DNA of 64,000 nucleotides from Chlamydiales bacterium (GTDB lineage Bacteria > Chlamydiota > Chlamydiia > Chlamydiales > Simkaniaceae). The notes beneath the pieces are model-generated. The model did not search any database and was not told where the DNA came from. It saw only the letters and a list, made by a program, of their open reading frames with translations. The stretch spans positions 310,001-374,000 of the forward strand of contig JACKPR010000002.1 in assembly GCA_024233395.1 (NCBI GenBank), written 5' to 3'. A program made the translations under genes and the position numbers. Positions 8,330 to 17,170 of this stretch are shown here, in pieces (position 1 is the stretch's first letter; every line of letters begins with the position of its first letter).

Positions 8330-8872
8330 TTACTTCCCTTTAGCTGATTTACCCGCTTTCTTGCGGACATATTCATCGACATATCGAACTCCCTTTCCCT
8401 TATAAGGTTCAGGAGGTCGAAGTGCGCGGACATTTGCAGCAAATTGTCCAACAACTTGCTTATCAATCCCGCTAATTGTAATCAGTGTGCTTTTTTCTAT
8501 AGCCACTTGAATATCACTAGGTATATCTAGTTGTGAAGGGTGCGAAAAACCAAGCTGAAGATCAAGGGCGTTTCCCTTAACTGCTGCTCTGTATCCTACT
8601 CCAATTAAGCTAAGTTGCTTTGTAAATCCCTCACTAACACCAATAATCGCATTGTTAAGCAGTGAACGATAAAGACCAAACATCGGTTTTGCAAGCCCAG
8701 ATTTCTCATCGAACTCAACAATCACTTGCGTATCTTCAACTTTGACAGATATTCCTTCAGGGAAATGTTTTTTAATGGTCCCTTTGGGGCCCTTAATTTC
8801 AATCTCGCCTTTAGATCCTTTGACTTCTACCCCTTTTGGAAGAGGAATGGGTGCTTTACCTAATCGTGACAT
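8330..8872 (-). CDS. rplF: 50S ribosomal protein L6
   Basis: L6 lies beside the sarcin-ricin loop and factor-binding site. MSRLGKAPIPLPKGVEV opens the protein, and the C-terminal PEPYKGKGVRYVDEYVRKKAGK motif is diagnostic. Two L6 folds are discernible over 180 residues. It lies between rpsH (18-base gap) and rplR. Confidence 0.98.
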   Translation of the reverse strand: MSRLGKAPIPLPKGVEVKGSKGEIEIKGPKGTIKKHFPEGISVKVEDTQVIVEFDEKSGLAKPMFGLYRSLLNNAIIGVSEGFTKQLSLIGVGYRAAVKGNALDLQLGFSHPSQLDIPSDIQVAIEKSTLITISGIDKQVVGQFAANVRALRPPEPYKGKGVRYVDEYVRKKAGKSAKGK

Positions 8873-8889
8873 TTTTTATTTTCCTAATT

Positions 8890-9285
8890 TTACCAAACTA
8901 AACAGAGGAGTTCTCCACCTGTTTTCAATTCTCTCGCTTTTTCTCCTTCAATCACACCAGCGGGCGTTGAAAGAATTGCAATTCCAAGGCCACTAAATAC
9001 TCTAGGAATATCTTGATAACCGACATAGCTTCTAAGCCCTGGTTTAGAAACTCTTTTTAATCCGTGGATAACGTTATCTCTTGAATTTTTGATGTATTTC
9101 AAGAAAATGCGGATTTGTCGTTTTTTTTCATTCACTAAAAAGCTTATGACATACCCTTTTTCTTTGAGAACATCGATAATTGATTGATTCAGCTTTGAAA
9201 GCTTGACGTCAACATATTTATGCTTTGCGTCTTTTGCATTTCTAATTCTTGTGAGTAGATCTGCTACTGTATCGCTAGTTGCCAT
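8890..9285 (-). CDS. rpsH: 30S ribosomal protein S8
   Basis: S8 binds the central domain of 16S rRNA and in many bacteria represses the spc operon. DTVADLLTRIRNAKDAKHKY begins the protein and the C-terminal GLGIAILSTPAGVIEGEKAR region carries the rRNA-binding STPAGV motif. Length 131. rpsN (S14), which precedes rpsH in many bacteria, is absent, as in other chlamydiae. Confidence 0.98.
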   Translation of the reverse strand: MATSDTVADLLTRIRNAKDAKHKYVDVKLSKLNQSIIDVLKEKGYVISFLVNEKKRQIRIFLKYIKNSRDNVIHGLKRVSKPGLRSYVGYQDIPRVFSGLGIAILSTPAGVIEGEKARELKTGGELLCLVW

Positions 9286-9299
9286 TCTATCCTCTATGT

Positions 9300-9836
9300 T
9301 TAGCGCTTAAATGGAAGCCCAAGCTGTGTTAATAGTTCTAGACTTTCTTCATCATTTTCTGCTGATGTGACAAATGTAATATTCATTCCCTGCTCTCTCT
9401 TAACTTCATCAAGATTTAGCTCTGGGAACACTTGTTGTTCAGTCAGTCCTAAAGAGTAATTTCCTCTTTTATCTCCACTTTTCTTAAACCCACGAAAGTC
9501 GCGAATCCTAGGGCAAACAATATTACAGAATCGATCAAAAAAATCATACATCCTTTTTCCTCGAAGCGTTACCTTAAGACCTATCGCTTGTCCTTCTCTA
9601 AGTTTGAAGTTTGCAACAGACTTTTTAGCTCGAGTAATAAGGGGTTTTTGCCCTGAAATTAAAGAAAGTTCCTTCACACAATCCTGCATGACATTTTTAT
9701 CCTTAATCGCCTCAGCAACACCCATGCTAATCACAACTTTCTTTAGCGCAGGAATTTTCATCGGATTTGGATAAGAGAACTTCTTATGGAGCTCGCCTTT
9801 AATTTCTTCCTGGTATCTCTTCTTTAATCTAGACAT
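9300..9836 (-). CDS. rplE: 50S ribosomal protein L5
   Basis: L5 binds 5S rRNA and touches P-site tRNA. Conserved parts include [40 protein letters not shown] and [20 protein letters not shown]. Length 178. It follows rplX by 13 bases and leads into rpsH. Confidence 0.98.
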   Translation of the reverse strand: MSRLKKRYQEEIKGELHKKFSYPNPMKIPALKKVVISMGVAEAIKDKNVMQDCVKELSLISGQKPLITRAKKSVANFKLREGQAIGLKVTLRGKRMYDFFDRFCNIVCPRIRDFRGFKKSGDKRGNYSLGLTEQQVFPELNLDEVKREQGMNITFVTSAENDEESLELLTQLGLPFKR

Positions 9837-9849
9837 TCTTCTTTTGTCC

Positions 9850-10191
9850 TTACGACTTAACCGGTTTTCTTAAGGTTCGATAACTGACTTCTTTTCCGTT
9901 ATCGAGATATACAAGATCTTTAGATCCATCTTTCCCAAGCTTAACTTTAAGCTTAAGTTTCTTCCCATCGCTATTGCATAGTGCAACATTTGAGATGTGA
10001 ATCGGCTTTTCCATGCTAATGATTTCAGATTTTTGTCCTTGTTGCCGAGCTTTCATATGTCTTTTACGAACATTCACACCCTGCACAAGAATTTGCGATT
10101 CTTTCTTAGCAATAACTTCGCCCACTTTTCCCCGATCATTTCCACTGATAACGAGGACTTTATCACCTTTTTTGATCCATTTCTGTTTCAT
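9850..10191 (-). CDS. rplX: 50S ribosomal protein L24
   Basis: L24 is an early assembly protein near the exit tunnel. The KOW motif [20 protein letters not shown] spans residues 7-26, and the basic [20 protein letters not shown] follows. Length 113. It follows rplN by 15 bases. Confidence 0.98.
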   Translation of the reverse strand: MKQKWIKKGDKVLVISGNDRGKVGEVIAKKESQILVQGVNVRKRHMKARQQGQKSEIISMEKPIHISNVALCNSDGKKLKLKVKLGKDGSKDLVYLDNGKEVSYRTLRKPVKS

Positions 10192-10206
10192 CTATTCTTT
10201 TCCTCT

Positions 10207-10575
10207 TTAAATCACTTCTGGGGCAAGTGAACTAATTTTAATAAATCCCCTGTCTCTAACTTCTCTGGCAACGGGACCAAAGATCCTCGTTCCTTTGGGG
10301 TTTTGTTTGTCGTCAATAATCACACAGCTATTGTCATAAAAGCGAATCATTGAACCATCTTTTCGACGAATATAACTTTTTGTTCTTACGATAACAGCCT
10401 TGATAACTGAACCCTTTTTAACACTTGACTTTGGATCTGCTTCTTTTACAGAGCAGACAACAATATCACCAACATGTGCATAACGTCTTCGTGTTCCGCG
10501 AAGAACTTTGAAGCACTTCACTCGCTTGGCTCCGCTATTATCGGCTACTTCTAATTCTGTTTCTTGTTGAATCAT
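10207..10575 (-). CDS. rplN: 50S ribosomal protein L14
   Basis: L14 forms bridge B8 with 16S rRNA and interacts with RsfS. It begins [20 protein letters not shown] and ends with [15 protein letters not shown], both diagnostic; 122 residues, exactly the usual length. It follows rpsQ by 25 bases. Confidence 0.98.
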   Translation of the reverse strand: MIQQETELEVADNSGAKRVKCFKVLRGTRRRYAHVGDIVVCSVKEADPKSSVKKGSVIKAVIVRTKSYIRRKDGSMIRFYDNSCVIIDDKQNPKGTRIFGPVAREVRDRGFIKISSLAPEVI

Positions 10576-10600
10576 TGTCTTCTAACTCTCATGTATTATT

Positions 10601-10852
10601 TTAGGAAAGCACATCCACTATAATCCAGCGCTTTAACTTAGAAAGGGGACGCGTTTCTTCAATCCGAACACGTTGACCTTCTTTTAGGTCGCTTTTTTCA
10701 TTGTGTGCATAGTATTTTTTGCTACGCTTAACAACTTTCTTGTAGCGTGGGTGAAGAATCGTTCTTTCAACATTGATAACAGCTGTTTTGTTCATCTTTG
10801 CTGAAACAACAATTCCTTCTTTAACTTTTTTTCTTCCTTGTGCTTCCATCAT
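10601..10852 (-). CDS. rpsQ: 30S ribosomal protein S17
   Basis: S17 binds the 5' and central domains of 16S r[23 protein letters not shown] and [19 protein letters not shown] are the family core; 83 residues. Two ATG codons in tandem open the gene; the first is used here. It follows the rpmC stop by three bases. Confidence 0.97.
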   Translation of the reverse strand: MMEAQGRKKVKEGIVVSAKMNKTAVINVERTILHPRYKKVVKRSKKYYAHNEKSDLKEGQRVRIEETRPLSKLKRWIIVDVLS

Positions 10853-10855
10853 TAC

Positions 10856-11062
10856 TTACGCTGATCCTTGTGCTTTTTTTTGACGCAAAACAGTAAGGAT
10901 TCGCGCCCGATCTTTTTTCTTCTCTTTCAATTCATGGGGCTTTTCTAGCTTTCTTGAAACGCGAAGTTCATTTGTTAGTTCAAAAATATCGCGGCAGATA
11001 TCTTCATATTGAGCTTCAAGTTCTTCATCCGATTGATTAATTAATTCGCTTGCTTTCAACAT
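10856..11062 (-). CDS. rpmC: 50S ribosomal protein L29
   Basis: L29 is a small helical-hairpin protein at the tunnel exit, where SRP and trigger factor dock. The reading frame shows the two-helix pattern with the conserved ELRVSRKLEKPHELKEKKKD segment; 68 residues. It lies between rplP (11-base gap) and rpsQ. Confidence 0.96.
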   Translation of the reverse strand: MLKASELINQSDEELEAQYEDICRDIFELTNELRVSRKLEKPHELKEKKKDRARILTVLRQKKAQGSA

Positions 11063-11073
11063 CTCCCGTCTCC

Positions 11074-11493
11074 TTATACTTTTTCAACCCGTTCAACAAA
11101 TCGTGTTCTGTAGGGAAGCTTTGCAGCAGCTTTTAACAAGGCTTTCTTTGCTTCATCCTTTGAAACGTTTGCGACTTCGAAAAGGATTCTTCCTGGTCTT
11201 GCCACAGCAACCCAATGATCTGTTCCACCTTTTCCTTTACCCATACGTGTTTCGGCAGGCTTCTTTGTGATCGGTTTATCAGGGAAAATCCGAATCCAAA
11301 CCTTACCTTTACGACTAAAGTAACGAGTAATTGCCACACGACATGCTTCGATCTGTTGATTCGTGATCCGTCCACGGTCTAGAATTTGCATTCCATAGTC
11401 ACCAAACTCAACGAACTGTCCGCCTTTCGCTTTTCCGCTCATCGAGCCTTTCATCTGCTTTCGATGTTTAGGTCGAGATGGTATCAATGCCAT
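11074..11493 (-). CDS. rplP: 50S ribosomal protein L16
   Basis: L16 lies between the peptidyl-transferase centre and the A-site tRNA elbow. [20 protein letters not shown], the central [20 protein letters not shown] and [20 protein letters not shown] are diagnostic; 139 residues. It follows rpsC by 20 bases. Confidence 0.98.
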   Translation of the reverse strand: MALIPSRPKHRKQMKGSMSGKAKGGQFVEFGDYGMQILDRGRITNQQIEACRVAITRYFSRKGKVWIRIFPDKPITKKPAETRMGKGKGGTDHWVAVARPGRILFEVANVSKDEAKKALLKAAAKLPYRTRFVERVEKV

Positions 11494-11513
11494 TTTGCGT
11501 TTCTCCTAATTCC

Positions 11514-12143
11514 TTATCCGTGTTGTTCGCCTTTATTAATCCAAACTTTGACTCCAATTGAGCCATAAGTCGTCTCAGCACGTGCTGTCGCATACTGAAT
11601 ATTTGCACGGAGAGTATGAAGAGGAATTTGTCCTTCTTTATACCACTCGGTTCGCGCAATTTCCGCACCGCCGATTCGTCCAGAAATCTGAACTTTAATT
11701 CCAGCAGCACCAGCATCCATTGTCGCTTGAATCGATTTCTTAAGAACGCGTCTAAAGGCAACACGTCTTTCTAGTTGTTTCGCAATCGCTTCTGCAACAA
11801 GCTTTGCATCAAGGTCAGGACGTTTGATTTCAGCAACTTCGATCCAGATATCCTTTCCTGTTAGCTTTTTGAGCTCTTGCTTCATGATTTCGATTTCAGC
11901 ACCTTTCTTACCAATAACAAGTCCGGGCCTTGCAGTGTGAAGCGTCACTTCAATTTTTTCGCTCATCCTTTTGATGACAATCTCTGCTGTCCCTACGCAG
12001 CATGGTTTTTTAAGAAGAAAGTCACGCATTAACTTGTCTTCGAAAAGATGTTGTCCGAATTCTTTCTTATTTGCAAACCATAGGGATTTCCACTGTTTCT
12101 TTAGGGCGAGTCTAAATCCAATTGGCGATGTTTTTTGTCCCAT
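11514..12143 (-). CDS. rpsC: 30S ribosomal protein S3
   Basis: S3 lines the mRNA entry tunnel and contributes helicase activity. MGQKTSPIGFRLALKKQWKS begins it, a KH domain centres on RPGLVIGKKGAEIEIMKQEL, and the C-terminal domain includes GRIGGAEIARTEWYKEGQIP. Length 209, near the short end for the family. It follows rplV by eight bases. Confidence 0.98.
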   Translation of the reverse strand: MGQKTSPIGFRLALKKQWKSLWFANKKEFGQHLFEDKLMRDFLLKKPCCVGTAEIVIKRMSEKIEVTLHTARPGLVIGKKGAEIEIMKQELKKLTGKDIWIEVAEIKRPDLDAKLVAEAIAKQLERRVAFRRVLKKSIQATMDAGAAGIKVQISGRIGGAEIARTEWYKEGQIPLHTLRANIQYATARAETTYGSIGVKVWINKGEQHG

Positions 12144-12151
12144 GTTTCCTC

Positions 12152-12490
12152 TTAACTTTCCGTTCCAACGACGACCGTAAAATGTGACGTCCGTTTCAAG
12201 ATAGGTACGCGCCCTCCACGGCTTTTTGATTTTGCCCGCTTCATTGTTGGGCCTGCATCTACACGTACTTCTTTAACTTTAAGCTCTCGTCTTTGAACAC
12301 TATGAAGCGTTTCTGCATTAGCAATTGCGCTATCAAGTGTCTTCTTTAAAAGGCGTCCTCCCTTCAAGTTACTATAAAGGAGTTGTAAAAGAGCATCTTC
12401 AACACCTTTGCCACGAATCAAACCTGCAGCTAGTCGTGCTTTCCTCGGGCTGATGCGGATATATTTCGTTTTAGCTGTTGCTTCTCGCAT
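12152..12490 (-). CDS. rplV: 50S ribosomal protein L22
   Basis: L22 extends a beta-hairpin into the exit tunnel and is a site of macrolide resistance changes. The start [20 protein letters not shown] and the loop region [20 protein letters not shown] are characteristic; 112 residues. It follows rpsS by 12 bases. Confidence 0.98.
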   Translation of the reverse strand: MREATAKTKYIRISPRKARLAAGLIRGKGVEDALLQLLYSNLKGGRLLKKTLDSAIANAETLHSVQRRELKVKEVRVDAGPTMKRAKSKSRGGRVPILKRTSHFTVVVGTES

Positions 12491-12502
12491 TGCTTCCTTC
12501 CT

Positions 12503-12766
12503 TTATTTCTTAACTGGGTGGCCTTTAAATAGCCGCGTTGGAGAAAACTCTCCCAATCGGTGACCGACCATATTCTCAGATACAAACACTGAGATAAACT
12601 TTTTTCCATTATGAACTTCAAATGTATGTCCAATCATTTCAGGAATGATCATTGATCTTCTTGACCAGGTTTTAATTGGCTTTTTTGAACCTTCGTCGTT
12701 CTGCTTTAATATTTTTTTCAATAGGTGGTGATCCACAAAAGGACCTTTACGTAAACTTCTACCCAT
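12503..12766 (-). CDS. rpsS: 30S ribosomal protein S19
   Basis: S19 lies in the head of the small subunit, pairs with S13, and contacts tRNA. The true start is the ATG at 12766, giving [19 protein letters not shown], the universal S19 N-terminus, and 87 residues; upstream codons in this frame lie inside rplB and are not homologous. The ATG shares one base with the rplB stop (TAATG), so the two are probably coupled. The C-terminal [20 protein letters not shown] is diagnostic. Confidence 0.98.
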   Translation of the reverse strand: MGRSLRKGPFVDHHLLKKILKQNDEGSKKPIKTWSRRSMIIPEMIGHTFEVHNGKKFISVFVSENMVGHRLGEFSPTRLFKGHPVKK

Positions 12767-13608
12767 TATTTCTTCCTTCGGTCTTTGACGATCAACTTCT
12801 TCGATTTTTTCTTCGAGCGTGTGCGAAGTCCCTTGGTTTGCATTCCCCATGGAGTTTGAGGAATATAACCATTATGGCGTCCTTCACCACCACCATGAGG
12901 GTGATCAACAGGGTTCATTGCCGTTCCACGAACTGTTGGTCGAAACCCTTTCCAACGCGACCTTCCAGCTTTTCCTTCTACACGAAGGGCATTCTCAGCA
13001 TTCGAAACAACTCCAAATGTTGCACGACAAGTCTCTCTAACCATTCGCACTTCGCCTGATGGCATTTTAACTGTGGCATAACCACCGCTTCTTGCCATTA
13101 GCTGTGCTGAAAGTCCTGCACTTCTAACAAGCTTTCCTCCACGACCAGGATACATCTCAATATTGTGAACTGTAGAACCTAATGGCATTCCCTTAAGTTC
13201 CATTGCGCAACCTGGTTTAAAAGGTGCTTTTTCACCTGAAAGTAAGACATCTCCCTTCTTAATTCCTTCTGGGGCAAGAATGTAACGTTTCTCACCATCA
13301 ATGTAACTTAGAAGAGCAATGTGAGCTGATCGGTTAGGATCATATTCAACTGAAACTACCTTTGCTTCGATTCCATCTTTATCTCTTTTAAAATCAACTA
13401 GCCGGTAAAATCGCTTATGTCCTCCACCTCGATGACGACAAGTAATATGGCCATGGTGGTTTCTTCCATTTGTTCTTTTCTTAGGAACAAGGAGGGATTT
13501 TGTTGGCTTTACTGTTTTACGCTTCCCTGGGGTACGTGTCAACTGGCCAAAGCTTGGGAGGACAAGCTTTCTCTGTCCGGGTGTTGTCGGTCGAAATTTC
13601 TTAACCAT
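12766..13608 (-). CDS. rplB: 50S ribosomal protein L2
   Basis: L2 is needed for subunit joining and peptidyl-transferase activity. The OB/SH3 domains carry [20 protein letters not shown], and the C-terminal loop has [16 protein letters not shown] with the His important for activity. Length 280. It lies between rplW and rpsS, overlapping rpsS by one base. Confidence 0.98.
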   Translation of the reverse strand: MVKKFRPTTPGQRKLVLPSFGQLTRTPGKRKTVKPTKSLLVPKKRTNGRNHHGHITCRHRGGGHKRFYRLVDFKRDKDGIEAKVVSVEYDPNRSAHIALLSYIDGEKRYILAPEGIKKGDVLLSGEKAPFKPGCAMELKGMPLGSTVHNIEMYPGRGGKLVRSAGLSAQLMARSGGYATVKMPSGEVRMVRETCRATFGVVSNAENALRVEGKAGRSRWKGFRPTVRGTAMNPVDHPHGGGEGRHNGYIPQTPWGMQTKGLRTRSKKKSKKLIVKDRRKK

Positions 13609-13616
13609 TATTTCTC

Positions 13617-13955
13617 CTAAACGGCTTCGTCAATACAGTCGCCACTTTCAAGAGTAACGATTGCTTTTTTAACTGCTGGGCGAAAACCTTTGAAACCACG
13701 TACGCGTCGTTTTTTTGGCTTCATATTAATGGTATTCACCGCTTTTACTTTAATTTTCTTTTCAGAATAGATTGTCTCAAGAGCACGAGCTATTTCTACT
13801 TTGTTCGCCCCTTTGTCCACAATAAAGACATATTTAGGGCTAGAACATTTTGCAGTGCACTTATTACTCGTACTGTGCTGGAGTCCTTCTAGAACTGTTG
13901 ACTTTTCTGTAATGTGTCGTGACTTTATCACGTGGAATGGGTTTCTCTCTTTCAT
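13617..13955 (-). CDS. rplW: 50S ribosomal protein L23
   Basis: L23 is at the tunnel exit and is the trigger factor and SRP docking site. The fold is seen in [20 protein letters not shown] and [20 protein letters not shown]. Compared with E. coli there is an insertion with two Cys residues near residue 30 ([10 protein letters not shown]); chlamydial L23 proteins carry an insertion here too. 112 residues. Its ATG shares one base with the rplD stop. Confidence 0.95.
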   Translation of the reverse strand: MKERNPFHVIKSRHITEKSTVLEGLQHSTSNKCTAKCSSPKYVFIVDKGANKVEIARALETIYSEKKIKVKAVNTINMKPKKRRVRGFKGFRPAVKKAIVTLESGDCIDEAV

Positions 13956-14614
13956 TATTTAGCCCCCATAGCTTGCATCAGTTCTTTTTGAGCTGAATCA
14001 ATAACAACAACTTCTTGCGTACGCATTAAGTCGTATCCACTAATGCTATTGATCGGCATAAATCTTGCTCCTGGAATATTACGCATACTTAGGTAGAAGT
14101 TAGACCGTTCTTTTTGCGTTTTTTCCCCATCATCACAAAGGAAAAGGACTTTCTTATCCCTTAATCCCGCAACATCTAAAAACTTGCAAACCGATTTTGT
14201 TTTAGGTTCATTAAGAGCCTTAAGCTTTAGTAAACGGATGTTCCCATCTGTCACTTTCTGAGCGAGCAGGTAGTGAATCGCTGCACGTCGTTCTTTTCGG
14301 TTAATTTTTACATGCTGATCAAACTTAGGCTTTGGTCCAAAAACAACGGCTCCTTTTCGGTATTGTGATGTCTTTATACACCCTTGTCTTGCACGCCCTG
14401 TTCCTTTTTGAGGATGAGGCTTACTATTTGATAGAGCAATTTCCGAGCGCCCTTTCGTATTGGCACTCCACTGGCGCGCGTTCTTTCGCACAGCAACAAC
14501 ATAATCTTTGATCAGCTGATGGTTGACAGAGACTTTCAGAAGCTTTTCGTCTACATCGACTTCTTCAAGCTCTTTTCCTTCTAAATCATATTTCTTCAGT
14601 TTCACCGCGGCCAT
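13955..14614 (-). CDS. rplD: 50S ribosomal protein L4
   Basis: L4 reaches into the exit tunnel; in E. coli it also represses the S10 operon. GTGRARQGCIKTSQYRKGAV is the tunnel-loop signature, preceded by ARQWSANTKGRSEIALSNSK. Length 219. It follows rplC by three bases. Confidence 0.97.
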   Translation of the reverse strand: MAAVKLKKYDLEGKELEEVDVDEKLLKVSVNHQLIKDYVVAVRKNARQWSANTKGRSEIALSNSKPHPQKGTGRARQGCIKTSQYRKGAVVFGPKPKFDQHVKINRKERRAAIHYLLAQKVTDGNIRLLKLKALNEPKTKSVCKFLDVAGLRDKKVLFLCDDGEKTQKERSNFYLSMRNIPGARFMPINSISGYDLMRTQEVVVIDSAQKELMQAMGAK

Positions 14615-14617
14615 TTC

Positions 14618-15271
14618 CTATTTTTTTGCAGGGGTTTTCTTTACCGATTTCCGGATATAAAGAAGGCTGTTCTTTGCACCTGGAACAGCCCCTTTGACTA
14701 AAATTATTTGTTTTTCAGCATCGACACGAACCACTTTTAAGTTCTCGGTTGTGACTTTCTGTGATCCCATTTGTCCTGCTTTTTTTACTCCTGGCAAACT
14801 ACGCCCTGGAGTACTACGCATTCCAGTAGATCCTGCAGTTCTATGAAACCCAGATCCATGCGCTCCTGGTCCACCACCAAAATTGTGACGTTTAATAACT
14901 CCTTGAAATCCTTTCCCTTTTGAGGTCCCGCAGACATCTACAAACTCGGTGTCAGAAAAATAGTCGATTCCAATTTCTTGTCCGAGCTGAAATTCTTCGG
15001 TATTTTCAATACGAGATTCGAGTAAATGACGTCTTGGTTCTACCTTTGCCCTAGCAAAGTGACCAACTAAAGGTTTAGAAAGGTTTTTCTTTTTGCTCTC
15101 GGGAACCTTAATTGCTCCAAGCTGAATCGCTTGATATCCATCTTTGTCTTTATCTTTCACTTGGACGATGACATTGGGTTCTGCAGCAATGACCGTGCAG
15201 ACGATTAAGTTTCCTTTCTCGTCATAGATACGGGTCATTCCTTTCTTTTTTCCCATCAGCTTTAGTGACAT
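14618..15271 (-). CDS. rplC: 50S ribosomal protein L3
   Basis: L3 nucleates large-subunit assembly. The conserved GKGFQGVIKRHNFGGGPGAH and STGMRSTPGRSLPGVKKAGQ segments identify it; 217 residues. It is the first gene of the superoperon here: rpsJ (S10), which normally precedes rplC, is absent, as in chlamydiae, where it is elsewhere. A candidate promoter lies about 90 bases upstream. Confidence 0.98.
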   Translation of the reverse strand: MSLKLMGKKKGMTRIYDEKGNLIVCTVIAAEPNVIVQVKDKDKDGYQAIQLGAIKVPESKKKNLSKPLVGHFARAKVEPRRHLLESRIENTEEFQLGQEIGIDYFSDTEFVDVCGTSKGKGFQGVIKRHNFGGGPGAHGSGFHRTAGSTGMRSTPGRSLPGVKKAGQMGSQKVTTENLKVVRVDAEKQIILVKGAVPGAKNSLLYIRKSVKKTPAKK

Positions 15272-15358
15272 ACGTTTTCCTTATTTATCGATTTTCAGCT
15301 TACGCTTACTTTTACACTATTGAGCAACAGCGGAGTCATCAAAAATGATACCACGCCA

Positions 15359-15386
15359 TTTATGGCTAAAGCGGAAAGGTTATCAA
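15359..15386 (-). promoter_or_regulatory. candidate promoter of the rplC-rplQ superoperon
   Basis: On the minus strand TTGATA (15386-15381) and CATAAA (15364-15359) are spaced by 16 bases, about 90 bases upstream of the rplC ATG. The -35 matches 5/6 and the -10 4/6. The 5' leader would be about 80 nt; I see no clear autoregulatory structure in it. Confidence 0.4.
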
Positions 15387-15423
15387 AAGGTGGATATTTT
15401 GTACAATGAAAATTTCTGGAAGT

Positions 15424-15561
15424 TTAACTTTCTCTTCCACTGAAAACTTTACTTTCTACTTCTGGGTCAATATTTTCGCGCGTGATCCATGCAACGGTTA
15501 TAAGCACTCCTAAAATTGCAAAGAAAAGAGTAATAGCTAGTCGCTCTTTTATTAAAAGCAA
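15424..15561 (-). CDS. small single-helix membrane protein, TTG start, 45 residues
   Basis: The frame opens with TTG at 15561, preceded at seven bases by AAGGAG, a near-perfect Shine-Dalgarno. It reads LLLIKERLAITLFFAILGVL, then ITVAWITRENIDPEV and a short polar tail ending SGRES. One strongly hydrophobic segment (about residues 7-26) gives a predicted transmembrane helix with a basic flank. It overlaps the last ten bases of the upstream gene, and its ribosome site lies inside that gene, which suggests coupled translation. No homologue is recognised. It is too short for routine gene calling. Confidence 0.55.
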   Translation of the reverse strand: MLLIKERLAITLFFAILGVLITVAWITRENIDPEVESKVFSGRES

Positions 15562-16220
15562 TAAATACTCCTTTGAGGCACAAATTTTTTAAAGGCTCTT
15601 CGAAGATTTGGATCCATCTCCTCATACCCCGAAGCGATCAGACCAAAAATAATACTAACTATGTGGAGGTATCTCAAATATTTTTGAGGATAGGCTTTTC
15701 CATTATAGGTCATAATTAGATTATGAGCCACCCACCCTAAGTAGGTTAAGTGTGAAATAAACTGTACTTTTAGGTGATTAAATTCTTTTTTATCGGTTTG
15801 CCTTCCTTTCCACATCATGAAAAGGGTTTCCCCTTCTTGTAAAACAGCTCTTTCGTAAATGATCATCCGACTTAGGTAACAAATCCCTTGAAGAACATTG
15901 CACCCTCTCCTGTTCAAAATAATAAACTTTCTTTCCGCACACCAGATGCAAATCTCAGCCGCACTAGCAATTACAGCCAGAGTCTCGCTTTCTATAAATT
16001 GAAGCTTTCCCTCAGCCTTTACAGCCTCAATCACTTTTTGCACCTCTGTATATAGATACGGAAGGCGTATCAGCCCAATCAAGCTATCAAAGAGGTAAAA
16101 TAGAGAAAAAGAAGCTTCCCCTTCCCATTTATCGACATAGTGAGATGTAGATAAGCAGGTTTGAGCAAATAACCTCTGCGATTCAGCAGGTGAAAGGGGG
16201 CGTAAAATAACAGCATGCAT
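15552..16220 (-). CDS. hypothetical protein at the Cap1/CT529 locus
   Basis: A 222-residue protein I do not recognise. It has several moderately hydrophobic stretches (about 40-56, 86-100, 110-125, 155-172 and 185-200), interleaved with charged helices such as EVQKVIEAVKAEGKLQFIES, and several Cys and Tyr residues. No classical signal peptide is seen. It lies first downstream (minus strand) of two other hydrophobic hypothetical genes, separated by a 170-bp palindrome and a terminator, and overlaps the small membrane protein gene at 15424-15561. In C. trachomatis the inclusion membrane protein gene CT529 (Cap1) sits between rplC and fmt, so lineage-specific membrane or secreted proteins at this locus are expected; that role is inference. 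Confidence 0.65.
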   Translation of the reverse strand: MHAVILRPLSPAESQRLFAQTCLSTSHYVDKWEGEASFSLFYLFDSLIGLIRLPYLYTEVQKVIEAVKAEGKLQFIESETLAVIASAAEICIWCAERKFIILNRRGCNVLQGICYLSRMIIYERAVLQEGETLFMMWKGRQTDKKEFNHLKVQFISHLTYLGWVAHNLIMTYNGKAYPQKYLRYLHIVSIIFGLIASGYEEMDPNLRRAFKKFVPQRSIYCF

Positions 16221-16256
16221 GAAGTCGTGTCTATAACGGGTACAATAAATCTATCA

Positions 16257-16426
16257 TATAGCTAAAACAGTTTAAAATTGGGATGATTTACCCGGATCTT
16301 TCCGGTGTCTTTTGACTTCTTAAAACCTCTCCTTGTCTCATGGACAATGTTCTCGGTTTTAAAAAGTCAAAATTCATCAAAAATCTCTCGTTTAAATCAT
16401 CCCAATTTTAAACTGTTTTAGCTATA
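16257..16426. repeat. palindromic repeat family B, full copy
   Basis: Perfect 34-bp terminal inverted repeats occupy 16257-16290 and 16393-16426; they begin TATAGCTAAAACAG and continue with TTTAAAATTGGGATG. Between them a second, inner inverted repeat (TTTTGACTTCTTAAAACC facing GGTTTTAAAAAGTCAAAA, one mismatch) encloses a small hairpin TTGTC/GACAA. The whole 170 bp can fold as one cruciform or RNA hairpin. A truncated or recombined relative lies at 31326-31432. It has no coding capacity, so a MITE-like element is the best description. Confidence 0.9.
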
Positions 16427-16446
16427 AAATATTTGAACTCAGCACC

Positions 16447-16479
16447 AAAAAAAACCTCCACGACAAGTGGAGGTTTTTT
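16447..16479 (-). terminator. rho-independent terminator after the 221-residue hydrophobic protein gene
   Basis: A 13-bp stem (AAAAAACCTCCAC with GTGGAGGTTTTTT) around GACAA has T-runs on both strands. It starts 15 bases past the stop of the gene at 16494-17159 and would terminate minus-strand transcription; it could act in both directions. Confidence 0.92.
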
Positions 16480-16493
16480 CTAAATAGAACTTG

Positions 16494-17159
16494 CTACGCT
16501 TCAGCAATTTTTTTTCCAACGCCTGTTACGTTGCTAAGAATGATCGCAAAAGCAAAAGTCCATGGCTTAGGATGGTCTAATCCTCTTTCGATATAGGTAG
16601 CGATACCAATAGCAGAACTTAAGCCACCCATTCCATTTAGCCAAATCGAACAGATAGAAATAACAACATCCGCTGTTCCTTCTGCCATTTTGTCTATTCT
16701 ACCACGATTAGCACGCATCATTTTAATATTGGCAAAGATACCAATACAGGCTGAATAGACAGAACAGACATTCTTGACATAGCCGAAAGTCTTTGCATAA
16801 GGGGAAAGCATGACAACTCCCCCAATAGTTCCAAACCATTTAAACGCGGCAAGCGTATCACCCGTAAATTTAACGGTTGCATTGAAAAGTTCAAAGAGAT
16901 TTTCTTTGTTGGGTGCTTGATATAATCTATGGGCCGAAAGAACAACAATATAGCTATCTTCTAAAGATTTCTTCCCGTAATAGAATCCATCAATTCCTTT
17001 TGCAAGTTTTCCAATCGGTCCTACCGTCTCTATAAGAGAGACATCAACATCAAGTTCATGAAGAGCATTGACCGTTCCATTAATAAGCCGAAACCACTCA
17101 CGGGATTCAGGCAGTTTTGTTAATGTATAATCAGCTCCTTTTACAAGCATTTGTGACAT
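16494..17159 (-). CDS. hydrophobic hypothetical protein, candidate inclusion-membrane type
   Basis: A 221-residue protein with AAGGGAG six bases before its ATG. Hydrophobic segments are visible at about 103-122 (FKWFGTIGGVVMLSPY), 132-147 (YSACIGIFANI), 160-188 (VVISICSIWLNGMGGLSSAI) and 200-215. The first 95 residues are soluble and contain no signal peptide. It is followed directly by a terminator and preceded by another hydrophobic gene 11 bases away, forming a two-gene operon. The bilobed hydrophobic pairs resemble those of chlamydial Inc proteins, and the locus corresponds to CT529/Cap1; I cannot show sequence homology by eye. Confidence 0.65.
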   Translation of the reverse strand: MSQMLVKGADYTLTKLPESREWFRLINGTVNALHELDVDVSLIETVGPIGKLAKGIDGFYYGKKSLEDSYIVVLSAHRLYQAPNKENLFELFNATVKFTGDTLAAFKWFGTIGGVVMLSPYAKTFGYVKNVCSVYSACIGIFANIKMMRANRGRIDKMAEGTADVVISICSIWLNGMGGLSSAIGIATYIERGLDHPKPWTFAFAIILSNVTGVGKKIAEA

Positions 17160-17170
17160 ATTATTCTCCC

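Noticed and set aside
12767..12850. 28-codon N-terminal extension of rpsS
   Set aside because: It lies in rplB in another frame and is not homologous to S19; the conserved start is at 12766.
3210..15271. Absence of rpsJ, rpsN, rpmD, rpmJ, infA, adk and rpsD from the ribosomal cluster as a possible deletion
   Set aside because: As I recall, chlamydiae normally lack these genes at these places (elsewhere in the genome, or L30 absent), so this is ordinary for the phylum.
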